A stretch of 53,834 nt of DNA from Nitratireductor sp. (GCA_020441665.1 JAGRLT010000142.1:1-53834), one strand, 5' to 3'; positions 19,099 through 28,721 are shown, counted from the stretch's first letter. Notes: a model not told the origin generated them from the letters alone. Program-made: numbers and translations.

Positions 19099-20043
19099 AT
19101 GGCGCTTCCGGCAGCAGCAACCATCGAGACGGACAGGACGCTCTCCCTGTTCGAGATCGGCGAACAGATGGTCCGGCTCCTCACGTCCAGGGAAATGGTC
19201 CTGCTCTATGCCGGTTCCGTCGCGCTGCTGTTCCTCGCCGCCTGGCGGCAGGGATGGCGCGAGACCTTCACCCGGCGAGCGCTTTCCGGCACGCTCGCCA
19301 CCCTTGGCGTGACGGTCGTCAACCTGCTCTTCGTGCCCGTGGTGGTGATGGCGTCGCAATGGCTGCAATCCGGCTATGACCGGCTGGGCATCGCGCAAAT
19401 CCCCTCCAGCTTCTGGGACGGCGTTCACTGGCTGCCGCTGGCCCTTGTCGTCATCGTGGTCAAGGATTTCGCCGACTACTGGAACCACCGCGCCATGCAT
19501 CTCAAATGGCTGTGGCCGCTGCATGCCATTCACCATTCCGACGAGGAAATGAACGGGTTCACCACCCTGCGGGTCCATTTCCTCGAGGGCTTCGTCATGG
19601 CCGCAAGCTATGTCTTCATCCTCTCCTGGCTGAACCTGCCCGCCGGCGCCGCCGCGGGGTCCGGCATTCTGGTGGTGCTGCACAACGCCTATGTGCACAC
19701 CAATCTCGACTGGGACCATGGCCCCCTGCGCTGGCTCGTCGCCTCGCCGCGCTATCACCGCTGGCATCATGCGAAGAATCCGGCTGCCTATGGCAAGAAC
19801 CTCGCCAATGTCATTCCGGCCTATGACTGGATGTTCGGCACCTATTACAACCCCCATCCCTGCCGCGACGCCATCGGTGCCGACGGCGTACCCCATGCCG
19901 ATGTGACCGGGTTGATGACCTATCCCTTCGTGCAATGGGGCCGCATGATCCGGCAAGGCCCGGCCGCCGGCAGGTCGGATTTTGAGCCGCAAGACGACCG
20001 CGCGCCGGACGCAGGCCGCGCAGCGCCGATGCGCGGCGCATAG
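19099..20043 (+). CDS. sterol desaturase / fatty acid hydroxylase family protein, copy 1
   Basis: A 314-residue integral membrane diiron protein with about four transmembrane segments. His clusters appear in family order: NHRAMH, HAIHHSD, a middle NAYVHTN and SPRYHRWHHAK. The family hydroxylates or desaturates lipids such as sterols, hopanoids, carotenoids or fatty acids; the substrate here is unknown. The ATG at 19099 has AGGG 7 bases upstream; a GTG at 19075 is an alternative. The Arg-rich, low-complexity tail is probably cytoplasmic. It is divergent from an SDR, with a candidate CtrA array in between. Confidence 0.88.
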   Translation: MALPAAATIETDRTLSLFEIGEQMVRLLTSREMVLLYAGSVALLFLAAWRQGWRETFTRRALSGTLATLGVTVVNLLFVPVVVMASQWLQSGYDRLGIAQIPSSFWDGVHWLPLALVVIVVKDFADYWNHRAMHLKWLWPLHAIHHSDEEMNGFTTLRVHFLEGFVMAASYVFILSWLNLPAGAAAGSGILVVLHNAYVHTNLDWDHGPLRWLVASPRYHRWHHAKNPAAYGKNLANVIPAYDWMFGTYYNPHPCRDAIGADGVPHADVTGLMTYPFVQWGRMIRQGPAAGRSDFEPQDDRAPDAGRAAPMRGA

Positions 20044-20132
20044 CGGCCCGATCATCGTCCGCAGCAGATCGTCACCCTGCGCTCTTTCGAGGCGATTTGC
20101 AGCTTTCGCCGAATGGGCGTAGAATCCGAGCC

Positions 20133-20765
20133 ATGAGAAGGCTTCGGGCCATGCTTGCCGGTCTGGCAGCGAGCATCGCCGTCGCGGGATCACAACCTTC
20201 GGCGGCCGCCGAAAGCGCGCGCCCGTTCGAACGCCCGGACCTGCCGCAGCATCAGTGGCAGGCGGGAACTTTCCTGTTTTCCGACGAGTTGGGCGGCTTC
20301 ACCATCAACGCCGTTCGCGGCAGCGGATCGCGGTCCGATCCCGTCGTGATCACCCAGAGCATCCATTCCGTCGGACCGAGCGTGCTGACCGTCCGCATGG
20401 TCGACACCACCCGCGCCATGTTCGATCTCGGCAGCACCTGGAAGACGCTCTACCTTCAGCTCGAAACGCTCAATTCAAGCCCGGCGGGCTGGATCGGCTA
20501 CGGCCTCGAACTGCAGAAGGTCCGCGGCGAGCCGAGCATTTACGGCGACGGCCTGTCCTTCAACCAGTTGAACCGGGATGAATCGGCGATTGTCTCCGAC
20601 CGGTTCGCCAGATACGAGGTCGAATACGAGCCCGGCGACCGGCTGGTCTTCACCGGCGGATGGGTCGATCCGCGCATGGCGGCCCGCTTCCGCCTGTTTC
20701 TGCTCGATCTCTCCCCCAACGGCGTTTTCTACATCGAGCAGCAGCCGCAACTGCCGGCTTTCTGA
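20133..20765 (+). CDS. exported protein of unknown function
   Basis: About 210 residues. A typical signal peptide (MRRLRAMLAGLAASIAVAGS, with likely cleavage after PSAAA) is followed by a beta-rich soluble domain with no motif I recognise. The mature part contains HSVGPSVLTVRMVDTTRAMF and YEPGDRLVFTGGWVDPRMA. It is predicted periplasmic. The start is the ATG at 20133, where the signal peptide begins; the longer TTG frame adds nothing convincing. It lies 90 bases after the fatty-acid-hydroxylase-like gene on the same strand. Confidence 0.75.
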   Translation: MRRLRAMLAGLAASIAVAGSQPSAAAESARPFERPDLPQHQWQAGTFLFSDELGGFTINAVRGSGSRSDPVVITQSIHSVGPSVLTVRMVDTTRAMFDLGSTWKTLYLQLETLNSSPAGWIGYGLELQKVRGEPSIYGDGLSFNQLNRDESAIVSDRFARYEVEYEPGDRLVFTGGWVDPRMAARFRLFLLDLSPNGVFYIEQQPQLPAF

Positions 20766-20960
20766 CGGTGCCGCGGCGATACGGTCCGTTCATCCCCCGT
20801 TATTCAAATGACAGGGTGCCGGATTGCAAATGCTGGACTCGCCTCCCATTCATTGCTAACAAGGAATAATTTCCTGCCGGATGCGCCTCCCCGGCATCCG
20901 CTTCGCCGTTCGCCAAACCGATTTCGCCGCGCCTCCGTGGCGCTTGTCATGGAATTCGAC

Positions 20961-21623
20961 ATGCTGTCGCACGACCGTATCTGGGCCGCCATCGATGCGC
21001 TTGCCAGCAGCCACTCCCTCTCCGCCTCGGGCCTTGCCCGCAAGGCCGGTCTCGACCCGACCTCGTTCAACAAGTCGAAACGCTTCACCGGCGAAGGGCG
21101 GCCGCGCTGGCCGTCGACCGAAAGCGTCGCCAAGGCCCTGCGCGCCACTGGCACGTCGTTGGGCGATTTCCTCGGCATGGTCGAGGACCGCAAGCCGGAC
21201 GTGACGGAAATCACCTCGCGCTACGCCATGATGCCGTCGCGCAACGTCCCGTTGCTGGGATTTGCCGAGGCCGGCACTGGCGGGTTTTTCGACGATGGCG
21301 GCTTTCCCGTCGGCCAGGGCTGGGACGAGGTGCAGTTTCCCGGCCCCGAGGGCGATACGATCTATGCGCTCGAGGTTTCCGGCACCTCCATGGAACCGCT
21401 CTACCGCGATGGCGACATCATCATCGTTCAGCCCGATGCCAATGTGCGCAAGCGCGACCGGGTGGTGGTGCGCACCCATGAGGGCGAGGTGATGGCCAAG
21501 GAACTGGTGCGCAAGACGGCGACCCAGATCGAGTTGAAATCCCTCAATCCCGAGCATGAGGACCGCGTCATCGCGATGCAGGATGTGGAATGGGTGGCGC
21601 GCATCGTCTGGGCAAGCCAGTAG
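20961..21623 (+). CDS. HTH / S24 family peptidase-type transcriptional regulator
   Basis: About 220 residues: an N-terminal helix-turn-helix (MLSHDRIWAAIDALA...GLARKAGLDPTSFNKSKR) and a C-terminal LexA/CI-type peptidase domain. The Ser nucleophile is in SGTSMEPLYRDGD and the Lys in EGEVMAKELV, so the Ser-Lys dyad looks intact. Such proteins are repressors that may self-cleave. No other phage gene is present, so a chromosomal regulator is more likely than a prophage repressor. The start could be the ATG at 20949 or 20961; homology starts at MLSHD. It overlaps the next gene by 34 bases. Confidence 0.87.
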   Translation: MLSHDRIWAAIDALASSHSLSASGLARKAGLDPTSFNKSKRFTGEGRPRWPSTESVAKALRATGTSLGDFLGMVEDRKPDVTEITSRYAMMPSRNVPLLGFAEAGTGGFFDDGGFPVGQGWDEVQFPGPEGDTIYALEVSGTSMEPLYRDGDIIIVQPDANVRKRDRVVVRTHEGEVMAKELVRKTATQIELKSLNPEHEDRVIAMQDVEWVARIVWASQ

Positions 21624-22297
21624 TCGTCGGCATCCTGCTTGCCGCAGCGATGGCGCTCGGCGCGTGCGACGACCCGAAGCCCGCCGCCGGGGGCGGCAGC
21701 GGCGCAGATGCGGATGCCGCTGCGCCGATCGTACCCGGCCCGCCGATCCAGGCACGGGAGGCGTCGCCGACACACGAGCCTGCGAAAGAGGATGTGCGCA
21801 TCATCGGCGGCGGCAAGTTGACCGGTCCCACCGAGGCGCCGGAGGGCGAACTGATCCGCCTGCCCGCCGAACACGCCGCCGAAGAGGCCAACCGGCGCGA
21901 GGCAGCACGCCTGCCGAAGGCGCCGACGAGCTTTGCCCGCCCTCTGGCGATCGACGCTGCGACGCTGCGATCGGGCGGCACGGTGATCGAACTCGCGGGG
22001 GTCAGGGCCCATCCCGCCACCCATCGCTGCGAAATCGGTGGCGCTTCCTGGCCTTGCGGCAACTTCGCCCGCGCCGCCCTGCAGCGGCTGATCCGCGCGC
22101 GCTCGATCGCCTGTGACGGCGAATTCACCGGCGAAGCCCGCTTTCGCGGGCAATGCCGTCTCGGCGGAACGGATCTCGCCGCCTGGCTCGTCGCTCAGGG
22201 CTGGGCAGCGGCCGCAACGGATGATCTCAAACCGCTCGAAGCCGAGGCGCGCAAGGCCGGAAGAGGCATCTGGCGCAGCACGCCGCCGCCGCAATGA
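21590..22297 (+). CDS. thermonuclease-like (SNase fold) lipoprotein
   Basis: About 235 residues with a lipobox (AMALGACDD, Cys near residue 26), a Pro/Ala-rich linker and a C-terminal staphylococcal-nuclease-like domain. That domain includes VIELAGVRAHP, CGNFARAALQRLIRARSIAC, RGQCRLGGTDLAAWLVAQGW and the terminal EAEARKAGRGIWR. The second catalytic Arg region is present, but I do not see a clear canonical RYxG-type segment, so activity is uncertain. The ATG at 21590 overlaps the S24 regulator by 34 bases in another frame, so the pair is translationally linked. Confidence 0.78.
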   Translation: MGGAHRLGKPVVVGILLAAAMALGACDDPKPAAGGGSGADADAAAPIVPGPPIQAREASPTHEPAKEDVRIIGGGKLTGPTEAPEGELIRLPAEHAAEEANRREAARLPKAPTSFARPLAIDAATLRSGGTVIELAGVRAHPATHRCEIGGASWPCGNFARAALQRLIRARSIACDGEFTGEARFRGQCRLGGTDLAAWLVAQGWAAAATDDLKPLEAEARKAGRGIWRSTPPPQ

Positions 22298-22301
22298 TCC
22301 G

Positions 22302-23933
22302 TTACGCTACGAGCTTGCCGGCAAGCGCCTTGGCGATCAGCTCGCGCGATTGTTCGATGCCGTAGAGCGCCACGAAGGAACCGAAGCGCGGCCCCTGATC
22401 CTGGCCGAGCAAGATCTGGTAGAGCGCCTGGAACCATTCGCGCAAATTCTCGTAGCCGTGATCTTTTCCGGTGGCAAAGACCTCGGTCTGGATCGTTTCG
22501 GCATCGGTATTGGCGGGCAGTGCCGCCAGCCTTCCGTCGAGATCGGCAAGCGCTGTCCGCTCGGCCTCGTCCGGCGCGCGGAACTGCTTGGCCGGTTTGA
22601 CGAAATCCTCGAAATAGCGGATCGCATAGCCGACCAGTTCATCGAGCTTGGGATGGCTTGCCGGCGACAGGGCCTTGTCATAGTTCGAGATGAAGCCCCA
22701 CAGCGTCGCCTTGTCATGGGCATTGGCCGCGCTGACCAGGTTGAGCAGCATGGAAAAGCTCAGCGGCATCGGCTGCTGCGGAACCTTGCCGCTGTGAATG
22801 TGCCAGACCGGATTGTTGAGCTGCTGGGCGATATCCTGCCGGTGAAAGGCGTCGAGCTGCTGGAAATATTCATCCACCGCCCGCGGGATCACGTCGAAAT
22901 AGAGCCGCTTCGCGGTGCGCGGCTTCTGGAACATGTAATAGGCGAGGCTTTCGGTCGGCGCATAGGTCAGCCATTCGTCGATGGTCAGCCCATTGCCTTT
23001 CGACTTGGAGATCTTCTGGCCCTGATCGTCGAGGAAAAGTTCGTAGACGAAATGCTCCGGCGGCCTGCCGTCCAGCGCCGAGCAGATCCGGTCATAGACC
23101 ACCATATTGGGCCCGTGATCCTTGCCGAACATCTCGAAGTCGACGCCGAGGGCTGCCCAGCGCGCGCCGAAATCGGGCTTCCATTGCAGCTTCACCTTGC
23201 CGCCGGTGACAGGCAGCGTCACCTCGCTGCCATCCTCGTCGTCGAAGGTGATGGTGCCGGCTTCGGCATCGACGCGCTTCATCGGCACATAGAGCACCCG
23301 GCCGGTGGTCGGCGAGATCGGCAGGAACAGCGAATAGGTCGCCTGGCGCTCCTCGCCCAGCGTCGGCAGCATGATCGCCATCACCTTGTCGTAGTTTTCG
23401 GCGGCCCTCTTCAGGATGCCGTCGAACCTGCCGGACTTGTAGTAATCGGTGGCGCTGGCGAATTCGTAGTCGAAGCCGAACGTGTCGAGAAAGCGGCGCA
23501 GCATCGCATTGTTGTGGTGGCCGAAGCTTTCATAGTCGCCGCCGAAGGGGTTGGGTACGACGGTGAGCGGCTGATGCAGATAGGGTTCGAGCGCCGCCTT
23601 GTCCGGCACGTTGTCCGGGATCTTGCGCATGCCGTCCATGTCGTCGGAAAAGCACAGCAGCCGGGTGGCGACCTTGTCCTCCGTCAGCAGGCGGAAGGCG
23701 GTGCGCACCATGGTGGTGCGGGCGACCTCGCCGAAAGTGCCGATATGCGGCAGGCCGGAGGGACCGTAACCGGTCTCGAACAGCACTTCGGCCGGAAAGC
23801 CGCTTTTTTCATAGCGTTTGACGATCTTGCCGGCTTCCTCGAACGGCCAGGCCTTGGAAGCGCGCGCGGCCGCGACCGCTTCCGCGGAAAGGTCGAGTTC
23901 GGGCAGATTTGCGCGCAGATTTTCTCCGGGCAT
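22302..23933 (-). CDS. lysS: lysine--tRNA ligase, class I
   Basis: A 543-residue class I lysyl-tRNA synthetase, the archaeal-type enzyme common in alphaproteobacteria. The class I ATP-binding signatures are PHIG (62-65, HIGH equivalent) and KISKS (307-311, KMSKS equivalent). The Lys-pocket/zinc-like region [12 protein letters not shown] is present, and a helical anticodon-binding domain fills the C-terminal third. It charges tRNA-Lys. The start at 23933 ([13 protein letters not shown]) is where homology begins; the frame continues 24 codons upstream without support. Confidence 0.93.
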   Translation of the reverse strand: MPGENLRANLPELDLSAEAVAAARASKAWPFEEAGKIVKRYEKSGFPAEVLFETGYGPSGLPHIGTFGEVARTTMVRTAFRLLTEDKVATRLLCFSDDMDGMRKIPDNVPDKAALEPYLHQPLTVVPNPFGGDYESFGHHNNAMLRRFLDTFGFDYEFASATDYYKSGRFDGILKRAAENYDKVMAIMLPTLGEERQATYSLFLPISPTTGRVLYVPMKRVDAEAGTITFDDEDGSEVTLPVTGGKVKLQWKPDFGARWAALGVDFEMFGKDHGPNMVVYDRICSALDGRPPEHFVYELFLDDQGQKISKSKGNGLTIDEWLTYAPTESLAYYMFQKPRTAKRLYFDVIPRAVDEYFQQLDAFHRQDIAQQLNNPVWHIHSGKVPQQPMPLSFSMLLNLVSAANAHDKATLWGFISNYDKALSPASHPKLDELVGYAIRYFEDFVKPAKQFRAPDEAERTALADLDGRLAALPANTDAETIQTEVFATGKDHGYENLREWFQALYQILLGQDQGPRFGSFVALYGIEQSRELIAKALAGKLVA

Positions 23934-24187
23934 GATGGTGTCTCTCAATTCGGCTGATGCGGGGCGAACGGGCACGGATCGCTGCCGGCATTCGCTGTTT
24001 TGCAAGCCGTTTACTTCAAGGCAGAGCGGATTCCAAGCCTGCGGACCGGATTTGGCGCGGCTACCTTCATCGCAAGACCTGCGACAGATTTCCCGCCGCT
24101 TTCACCGATCTTTGACTTGTCATCGCCGCTCTGGCGCACGACCTTGCACCCTGCCGGCGACAGGCGCCGGGGACAGGAAGAAAGCCA

Positions 24188-24988
24188 ATGCCGGAACTTG
24201 CCGAACCGCAACTGCGACTAGGGGTCTTCATCGGGCTCTTCCTCGTTCTGGCGGCGCTTGAGGTTTTCGTGCCGCGGCGCCGGCCGAAGCCCGTCAAGGC
24301 GCGCCGTTGGCTCATCAACTGGGCCATCGTCGTCATCGATTCCGTGTTTCTGCGCCTGCTGTTCAAATCCGCGGCGGTGGGCGGCGCGCTATGGGCGGCC
24401 GACAACGGCATCGGGCTGTTCAACCTCGCAGGCGCGCCCGTCTGGCTTGCCTTCGCCCTATCCTTCATCGTGCTCGATTTCGCCGTCTGGCTCTCCCATC
24501 TCGCATCCCACAAGGTGCCGCTGTTCTGGCGCATCCACCGCATGCACCATTCCGACATCGATTTCGATGTCACCACGGCGATCCGCTTTCACCCCATCGA
24601 GATCGTGCTGTCCATGCTGTGGAAATATGCCGTCGTGCTGGCGCTCGGCGCGCCGCCGGCATCGGTTTTGTTCTTCGAGATCGTGCTCAATGGCGGAGCC
24701 ATGTTCAACCATTCCAATTTCAGACTGCCGCTTGCCGCCGACCGCTGGCTGCGCCTCCTCATCGTGACGCCCGACATGCACCGGGTGCACCATTCCGTCG
24801 AGCGGCGCGAGCATGACAGCAATTACGGTTTCAACCTCTCGGTCTGGGACCGGCTGTTCCGGACCTATACCGCCCAGCCGGATAAGGGCCATGACGGCAT
24901 GCGGATCGGCCTTGAAAAATGGCAGGACGAGCGGCCCGTCAATCTTGCCTGGACGCTGGGCGTACCGTTCAACGGCGACAGGCAATAG
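24188..24988 (+). CDS. sterol desaturase / fatty acid hydroxylase family protein, copy 2
   Basis: A 266-residue membrane diiron protein. The His clusters are WLSHLASH, HRMHHSD, a middle FNHSN and HRVHHSVERREHD, followed by NYGFNLSVWDRLFRTY. It is a distant paralogue of the gene at 19099 and belongs to a different subgroup (alkylglycerol monooxygenase-like length and spacing). The substrate is unknown. AGGAAG lies 8 bases before the ATG. It is divergent from lysS, separated by 254 bases in which I see no gene. Confidence 0.88.
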   Translation: MPELAEPQLRLGVFIGLFLVLAALEVFVPRRRPKPVKARRWLINWAIVVIDSVFLRLLFKSAAVGGALWAADNGIGLFNLAGAPVWLAFALSFIVLDFAVWLSHLASHKVPLFWRIHRMHHSDIDFDVTTAIRFHPIEIVLSMLWKYAVVLALGAPPASVLFFEIVLNGGAMFNHSNFRLPLAADRWLRLLIVTPDMHRVHHSVERREHDSNYGFNLSVWDRLFRTYTAQPDKGHDGMRIGLEKWQDERPVNLAWTLGVPFNGDRQ

Positions 24989-25002
24989 CGGCGACAGGCA
25001 AT
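24973..25002. repeat. 14-bp direct repeat at the stop codon of the second desaturase-like gene
   Basis: CGGCGACAGGCAAT occurs at 24973-24986 and again at 24989-25002, a 16-base period. The first copy encodes the last residues (GDRQ) before the TAG. It looks like a recent slippage duplication. Confidence 0.8.
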
Positions 25003-25007
25003 CGGTA

Positions 25008-25856
25008 TCAGAACAGCCCGAGCGGAAAATAGCGCAGATACAGTTCCTCGAACTTGCCGCTGTCGTTGATCGTCTTCAGCGCGTAGTTGAAGGCGTCGGC
25101 CAGTTCCCGGTCGCCCTTCTTCACCGCGATCGCCAGCCCCCGGCCGAAATATGCTTCGGACAGATAGGGCCCGCCGGCAAACTCGCAGCATCCCTCCGCG
25201 CCGGAAGAGGAGAGCCAGAAGGCGGCCGACACCGCATCGGTGAACATGGCGTCGATCTCGCCGTTCTTCAGCGCCAGAAAGGCCGACTGCCGGGTTGGAA
25301 AGGTCTTGGCGGTTCGGCCCTGAAAGCTCGCCTCGAAATAGGCCTGATGGCCGGAACCCTCGACGACGCCGATCGTCTTGCGGAACAGCGCCTCATAGAC
25401 CGGCTCGCCGATGCCGCTGTCGCGGCGCACGACGAAACGGCCCGGTATCTGAAGGAAGGAGCGCGAGAAATCATATTTTTCCCGTGCCTGCGCGGTCACG
25501 GCGAGGCCGGCGATGATCGCCTCGCCCTTGCCTTCCTCCATGGCCTTGTCGAGTTCGTCCCAGGGCAGCGCCTGGATCTGGCAGCGCCCGATAATGTCGA
25601 GCGCGTTGCAGATTTCGCGCGCCAGATCGACATGAAACCCCGACAGCCGCTTCTTGCGGTCGACGAAGTTGAAGGGCGGAAAATCGGTCGTCGTCAGGAA
25701 CAGGACGCGCTGGCGCTTGCCGAGATCGGGTTTGACGAACCGTTCGTTGGGGTCCCAGAAATTCGGGATGGTGAGCGTCTGCGCGATCGCCGCACCCATG
25801 CCCATCGCCATCAGCAGCGCCGCCACAAGGCCCCGAAGAGCGGTTCGTTTCAACAT
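25008..25856 (-). CDS. periplasmic substrate-binding protein (amino-acid ABC-type, SBP_bac_3)
   Basis: A 282-residue exported protein. The signal peptide (MLKRTALRGLVAALLMAMGM, cleavage after AIAQ) precedes a type II periplasmic binding fold. Visible hallmarks are TTTDFPPFNFVDRKKRLSGF, AIIAGLAVTAQAREKYDFS and the hinge-crossing GKIGVVEGSG-like segment. It should bind an amino acid or small organic acid. No ABC permease or ATPase genes flank it, so it is an orphan, which may mean it acts in sensing or with distant transporter genes. It is convergent with the second desaturase-like gene. Confidence 0.85.
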   Translation of the reverse strand: MLKRTALRGLVAALLMAMGMGAAIAQTLTIPNFWDPNERFVKPDLGKRQRVLFLTTTDFPPFNFVDRKKRLSGFHVDLAREICNALDIIGRCQIQALPWDELDKAMEEGKGEAIIAGLAVTAQAREKYDFSRSFLQIPGRFVVRRDSGIGEPVYEALFRKTIGVVEGSGHQAYFEASFQGRTAKTFPTRQSAFLALKNGEIDAMFTDAVSAAFWLSSSGAEGCCEFAGGPYLSEAYFGRGLAIAVKKGDRELADAFNYALKTINDSGKFEELYLRYFPLGLF

Positions 25857-26011
25857 CGTGCCTGTCTTTACTTGCCGTATCTTTTTCCGGATACTCTTTC
25901 AGGGGCTGGTGCCCGCCATTGCTGCCGGGTGAAGAGTCATGGGGTCATAGCAGTTTGCACGGGGCAGGGGAACACCGGCAATCCTTGGGTCTTGGTCGCG
26001 ACCTCCGGGAG

Positions 26012-27520
26012 ATGTCGCTGCTCAGCAGGGCGCCGCCCGTGGACCGGCACGAAGACCCGGCCACGATCGCATCTGAAACGCGCGACTTTCTGCTGCTGCG
26101 GGAAGAAGCCAGCGCAAAGCGGGTGATGACGCGCGGCCAGTTCGCCGTCTTCCTCGTTCTTTTCGCGGCCATCATCGCCTTTGCCGGGGTTTCGCCGCAA
26201 TACGCGATCCTTGCGCTCTCCATCCTGTTCAGCCTGTTCTATATCTCGGTCATTCTGTTCCGCTCGGTGGTTCTGGCCGCCATCGACAGGCTCGGCCGCG
26301 ACCAATGGCTCCCGGTGCCCCGCCTGGTGGATTTCTCGCTGCCGGACGGGCGCTACGTCATTCTCTCCGCACTCTACCGGGAGGCCGATCAGGTCGCCGA
26401 TCTCGTCGAAAGCCTCGAGCGGCTGCGCTGGCATGTGCATCGCCGGATGATCGTGCTGGTCTGCGAGGAGGGGGATGGCGAGACGATCGCGGTCATCGAG
26501 CGCATGCTGCCCCGGCCGGGGCTGCGCCTGCTGGTCGTTCCGGCCGGCTCGCCGCGCACCAAGCCCCGGGCGCTGAGCTATGCCCTGCGCCATGTCGAGG
26601 GGGAATATCTGGTTGTCTACGATGCCGAGGACCGGCCCTATCCCGATCAGTTGATCGAGGCTGCCCGGCGCTTCGAGGCCGGCAGCGACAGGCTTGCCTG
26701 CCTGCAATCGCCGCTGATGATCGACAATGTCGCCGCCTCCTGGCTCGCCCGGCTGTTTGCCATCGAATACGACACGCTGTTTCGCGGCATCCTGCCGACG
26801 CTGGCCCGCTGGGGCGCGCCGATACCGCTGGGCGGCACCTCGAACCATTTCCGGCTGCCGCTGCTGATTGAGGCGGGCGGCTGGGATTCCTACAATGTCA
26901 CCGAGGACGCCGATCTCGGCATAAGGCTGGCGCGGCGCGGCTTTTCCTGTGGCACGCTGATCTGCCCGACGCTGGAGGAGGCGCCGTCGCGCCTCGGGCC
27001 CTGGACCTTTCAGCGCACCCGCTGGCTCAAGGGCTGGATGCAGACCCTGCTGGTCCATCTTCGCCAGCCGCTGGTGACGGCGCGCGAGATGGGCTGGCGC
27101 AACTTCCTGCTTTTCCAGATCATCCTCACCTCGCTCGTCGTTTCCGTTCTGGTCCACCCGCTCTTCCTGATCGCCTATGGCTACCAGATGGCGCTGCTGG
27201 CCTCCGGCGCCAAGATCGGCACGCTTGCCCTCATCATCATGGGGATCAGCAATTTCAACCTCGCCGCCGGATACCTGATCTACGGTTCGCTCGCCTATGC
27301 CGTCGAGACCCGGCTCCGACGCCGCGAATATCTGTCGCTCGGCATGGCCGGCGCCCTGCTGCTGACGCCGATCTACTGGATGCTGATCTCATGGGCCGGC
27401 TGGCGGGCGCTGTTCCAGTTGATCCGCGATCCCCATGTCTGGGAGAAGACACCCCATGGCTGCAGCCACCGCACGCGGCCCTGGTGGATGTCGAAAAAGC
27501 CGGGCCGAACGCCTACTTGA
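26012..27520 (+). CDS. processive family 2 glycosyltransferase (cellulose-synthase-like)
   Basis: About 502 residues. Two N-terminal transmembrane segments (near 44-62 and 66-90) precede a GT2 catalytic domain with the D,D,D,Q-x-x-R-W pattern: YDAEDRPYPDQL (204-207), TEDADLG (297-303) and QRTRW (334-338). Several C-terminal membrane helices follow. This is the signature of processive enzymes such as cellulose, chitin or mixed-linkage glucan synthases. The product cannot be read from sequence, and no BcsB/PilZ or export partner is adjacent. Start: ATG 26012 follows CGGGAG closely, while upstream TTG or downstream ATG 26126 are possible. It overlaps dcd by 8 bases tail to tail. Confidence 0.85.
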   Translation: MSLLSRAPPVDRHEDPATIASETRDFLLLREEASAKRVMTRGQFAVFLVLFAAIIAFAGVSPQYAILALSILFSLFYISVILFRSVVLAAIDRLGRDQWLPVPRLVDFSLPDGRYVILSALYREADQVADLVESLERLRWHVHRRMIVLVCEEGDGETIAVIERMLPRPGLRLLVVPAGSPRTKPRALSYALRHVEGEYLVVYDAEDRPYPDQLIEAARRFEAGSDRLACLQSPLMIDNVAASWLARLFAIEYDTLFRGILPTLARWGAPIPLGGTSNHFRLPLLIEAGGWDSYNVTEDADLGIRLARRGFSCGTLICPTLEEAPSRLGPWTFQRTRWLKGWMQTLLVHLRQPLVTAREMGWRNFLLFQIILTSLVVSVLVHPLFLIAYGYQMALLASGAKIGTLALIIMGISNFNLAAGYLIYGSLAYAVETRLRRREYLSLGMAGALLLTPIYWMLISWAGWRALFQLIRDPHVWEKTPHGCSHRTRPWWMSKKPGRTPT

Positions 27521-28610
27521 AATGCTTGGACAGTTTCAGGCCCTGGGCCTGGTAGTTGGAGCCGAGATCGGTGCCGTAGAGCGCGCGGGGCTTTTCCAGC
27601 ATGCGTTCATAGACCAGCCGGCCGATGATCTGGCCGTGTTCGAGGATGAACGGCACCTCATGGCTGCGGACTTCCAGCACGCCGCGCGCGCCCAGCCCGC
27701 CGGCCGCCGCATGGCCGAAGCCCGGATCGAAGAACCCGGCATAGTGCACCCGGAACTCGCCGACCAGCGGATCGAACGGCACCATCTCGGCGGCATAGAG
27801 CGGCGGCACATGCACCGCCTCGCGCGAGACGAGAATGTAGAACTCGTCGGGGTCGAGCACGATGTCGCGATTGCCCCGGTTGTAGATTGGTTCCCAGAAG
27901 TCATGCACCGAAAGGGCCGCCTTGCGGTCGACATCGACGACGCCCGTATGGCGCTTGCCGCGATAGCCGACGAGCCCGTTCGCGTCGCCGGTCAGGTCGA
28001 TCGACAGGCCGATACCCTGATTGTGGATATTGGGGTCGGCGGTCGCCACCAGCGTTTCGTCACGGTGCAGTCGGGCCAGTTCGTCGTCGCTCAAAAGCGT
28101 ATGGCCGCGGCGGAAGCGGATCTGTGACAGGCGCGAGCCGGTTCTGACGACCACCGGAAACGTGCTCGGACTGATTTCCAGATAGAGCGGCCCGCGATAG
28201 CCGGCGGCGATCTGGTCGAACCCCTGGGTATGGTCGGTGATCACCCTTGTGAAGATGTCGAGCCGGCCGGTGGAGCTCTTCGGATTGGCGGAAGCCGAGA
28301 TTTCCTCAGGCAGGTCGAGGCTCTCGAGCAGCGGCACGATATAGACGCAACCGGTCTCGAGCACGGCGCCTTCCTCGAGGCTGAAGGCATGCAGTTTCAG
28401 GCGCTCGAGCTTTTCCTCGACGCTCGATCTGCCGGGCAGAAACGAGGCACGCACCCGGTAGGCGGTTTCCCCCAGCCTCAGGTCGAGGCTCGCCGGCTGG
28501 ATCTGGTCGGCGTCGAGTTCGCGGCGCGACGACAGCGCGCCGGAAGCGAACAACTCACCGATCATCCGGTCCGGCAAGATTCCCGAATTGCTGCCGCTTG
28601 TTTCCGTCAT
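27513..28610 (-). CDS. dcd: 2'-deoxycytidine 5'-triphosphate deaminase
   Basis: A 365-residue alphaproteobacterial-type Dcd, almost twice the length of the E. coli enzyme, with two dUTPase-fold halves. The first half carries NPKSSTGRLDIFTRV; the second carries FDPGFGHAAAGGLGARGVLE and GQIIGRLVYERM, with the candidate catalytic Glu in GVLEV. It converts dCTP to dUTP for dTTP synthesis. It is divergent from metZ, sharing the 248-base region that holds the metZ riboswitch. Confidence 0.9.
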   Translation of the reverse strand: MTETSGSNSGILPDRMIGELFASGALSSRRELDADQIQPASLDLRLGETAYRVRASFLPGRSSVEEKLERLKLHAFSLEEGAVLETGCVYIVPLLESLDLPEEISASANPKSSTGRLDIFTRVITDHTQGFDQIAAGYRGPLYLEISPSTFPVVVRTGSRLSQIRFRRGHTLLSDDELARLHRDETLVATADPNIHNQGIGLSIDLTGDANGLVGYRGKRHTGVVDVDRKAALSVHDFWEPIYNRGNRDIVLDPDEFYILVSREAVHVPPLYAAEMVPFDPLVGEFRVHYAGFFDPGFGHAAAGGLGARGVLEVRSHEVPFILEHGQIIGRLVYERMLEKPRALYGTDLGSNYQAQGLKLSKHFK

Positions 28611-28668
28611 GCGAAGTCTTTTTCCCGCTCGCCTGGCCCGTCTCCCCCTGCTCTAATCAATCCTCCCA

Positions 28669-28697
28669 TTGACGCAAAGGGGTTTCGCCGGTAAACC
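28669..28697 (+). promoter_or_regulatory. candidate metZ promoter
   Basis: TTGACG (28669-28674), a 17-base spacer and TAAACC (28692-28697). It lies 25 bases before the SAM-II aptamer, so transcription would start close to the aptamer 5' end. Confidence 0.5.
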
Positions 28698-28721
28698 ACC
28701 GAAACTTGCACCAGGGTGCAT

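Noticed and set aside
20961-21623. Prophage repressor
   Set aside because: No integrase, structural or lysis genes nearby; neighbours are chromosomal.
22113-23957. 614-codon open frame on the plus strand
   Set aside because: Antisense shadow of lysS with no recognisable domain.
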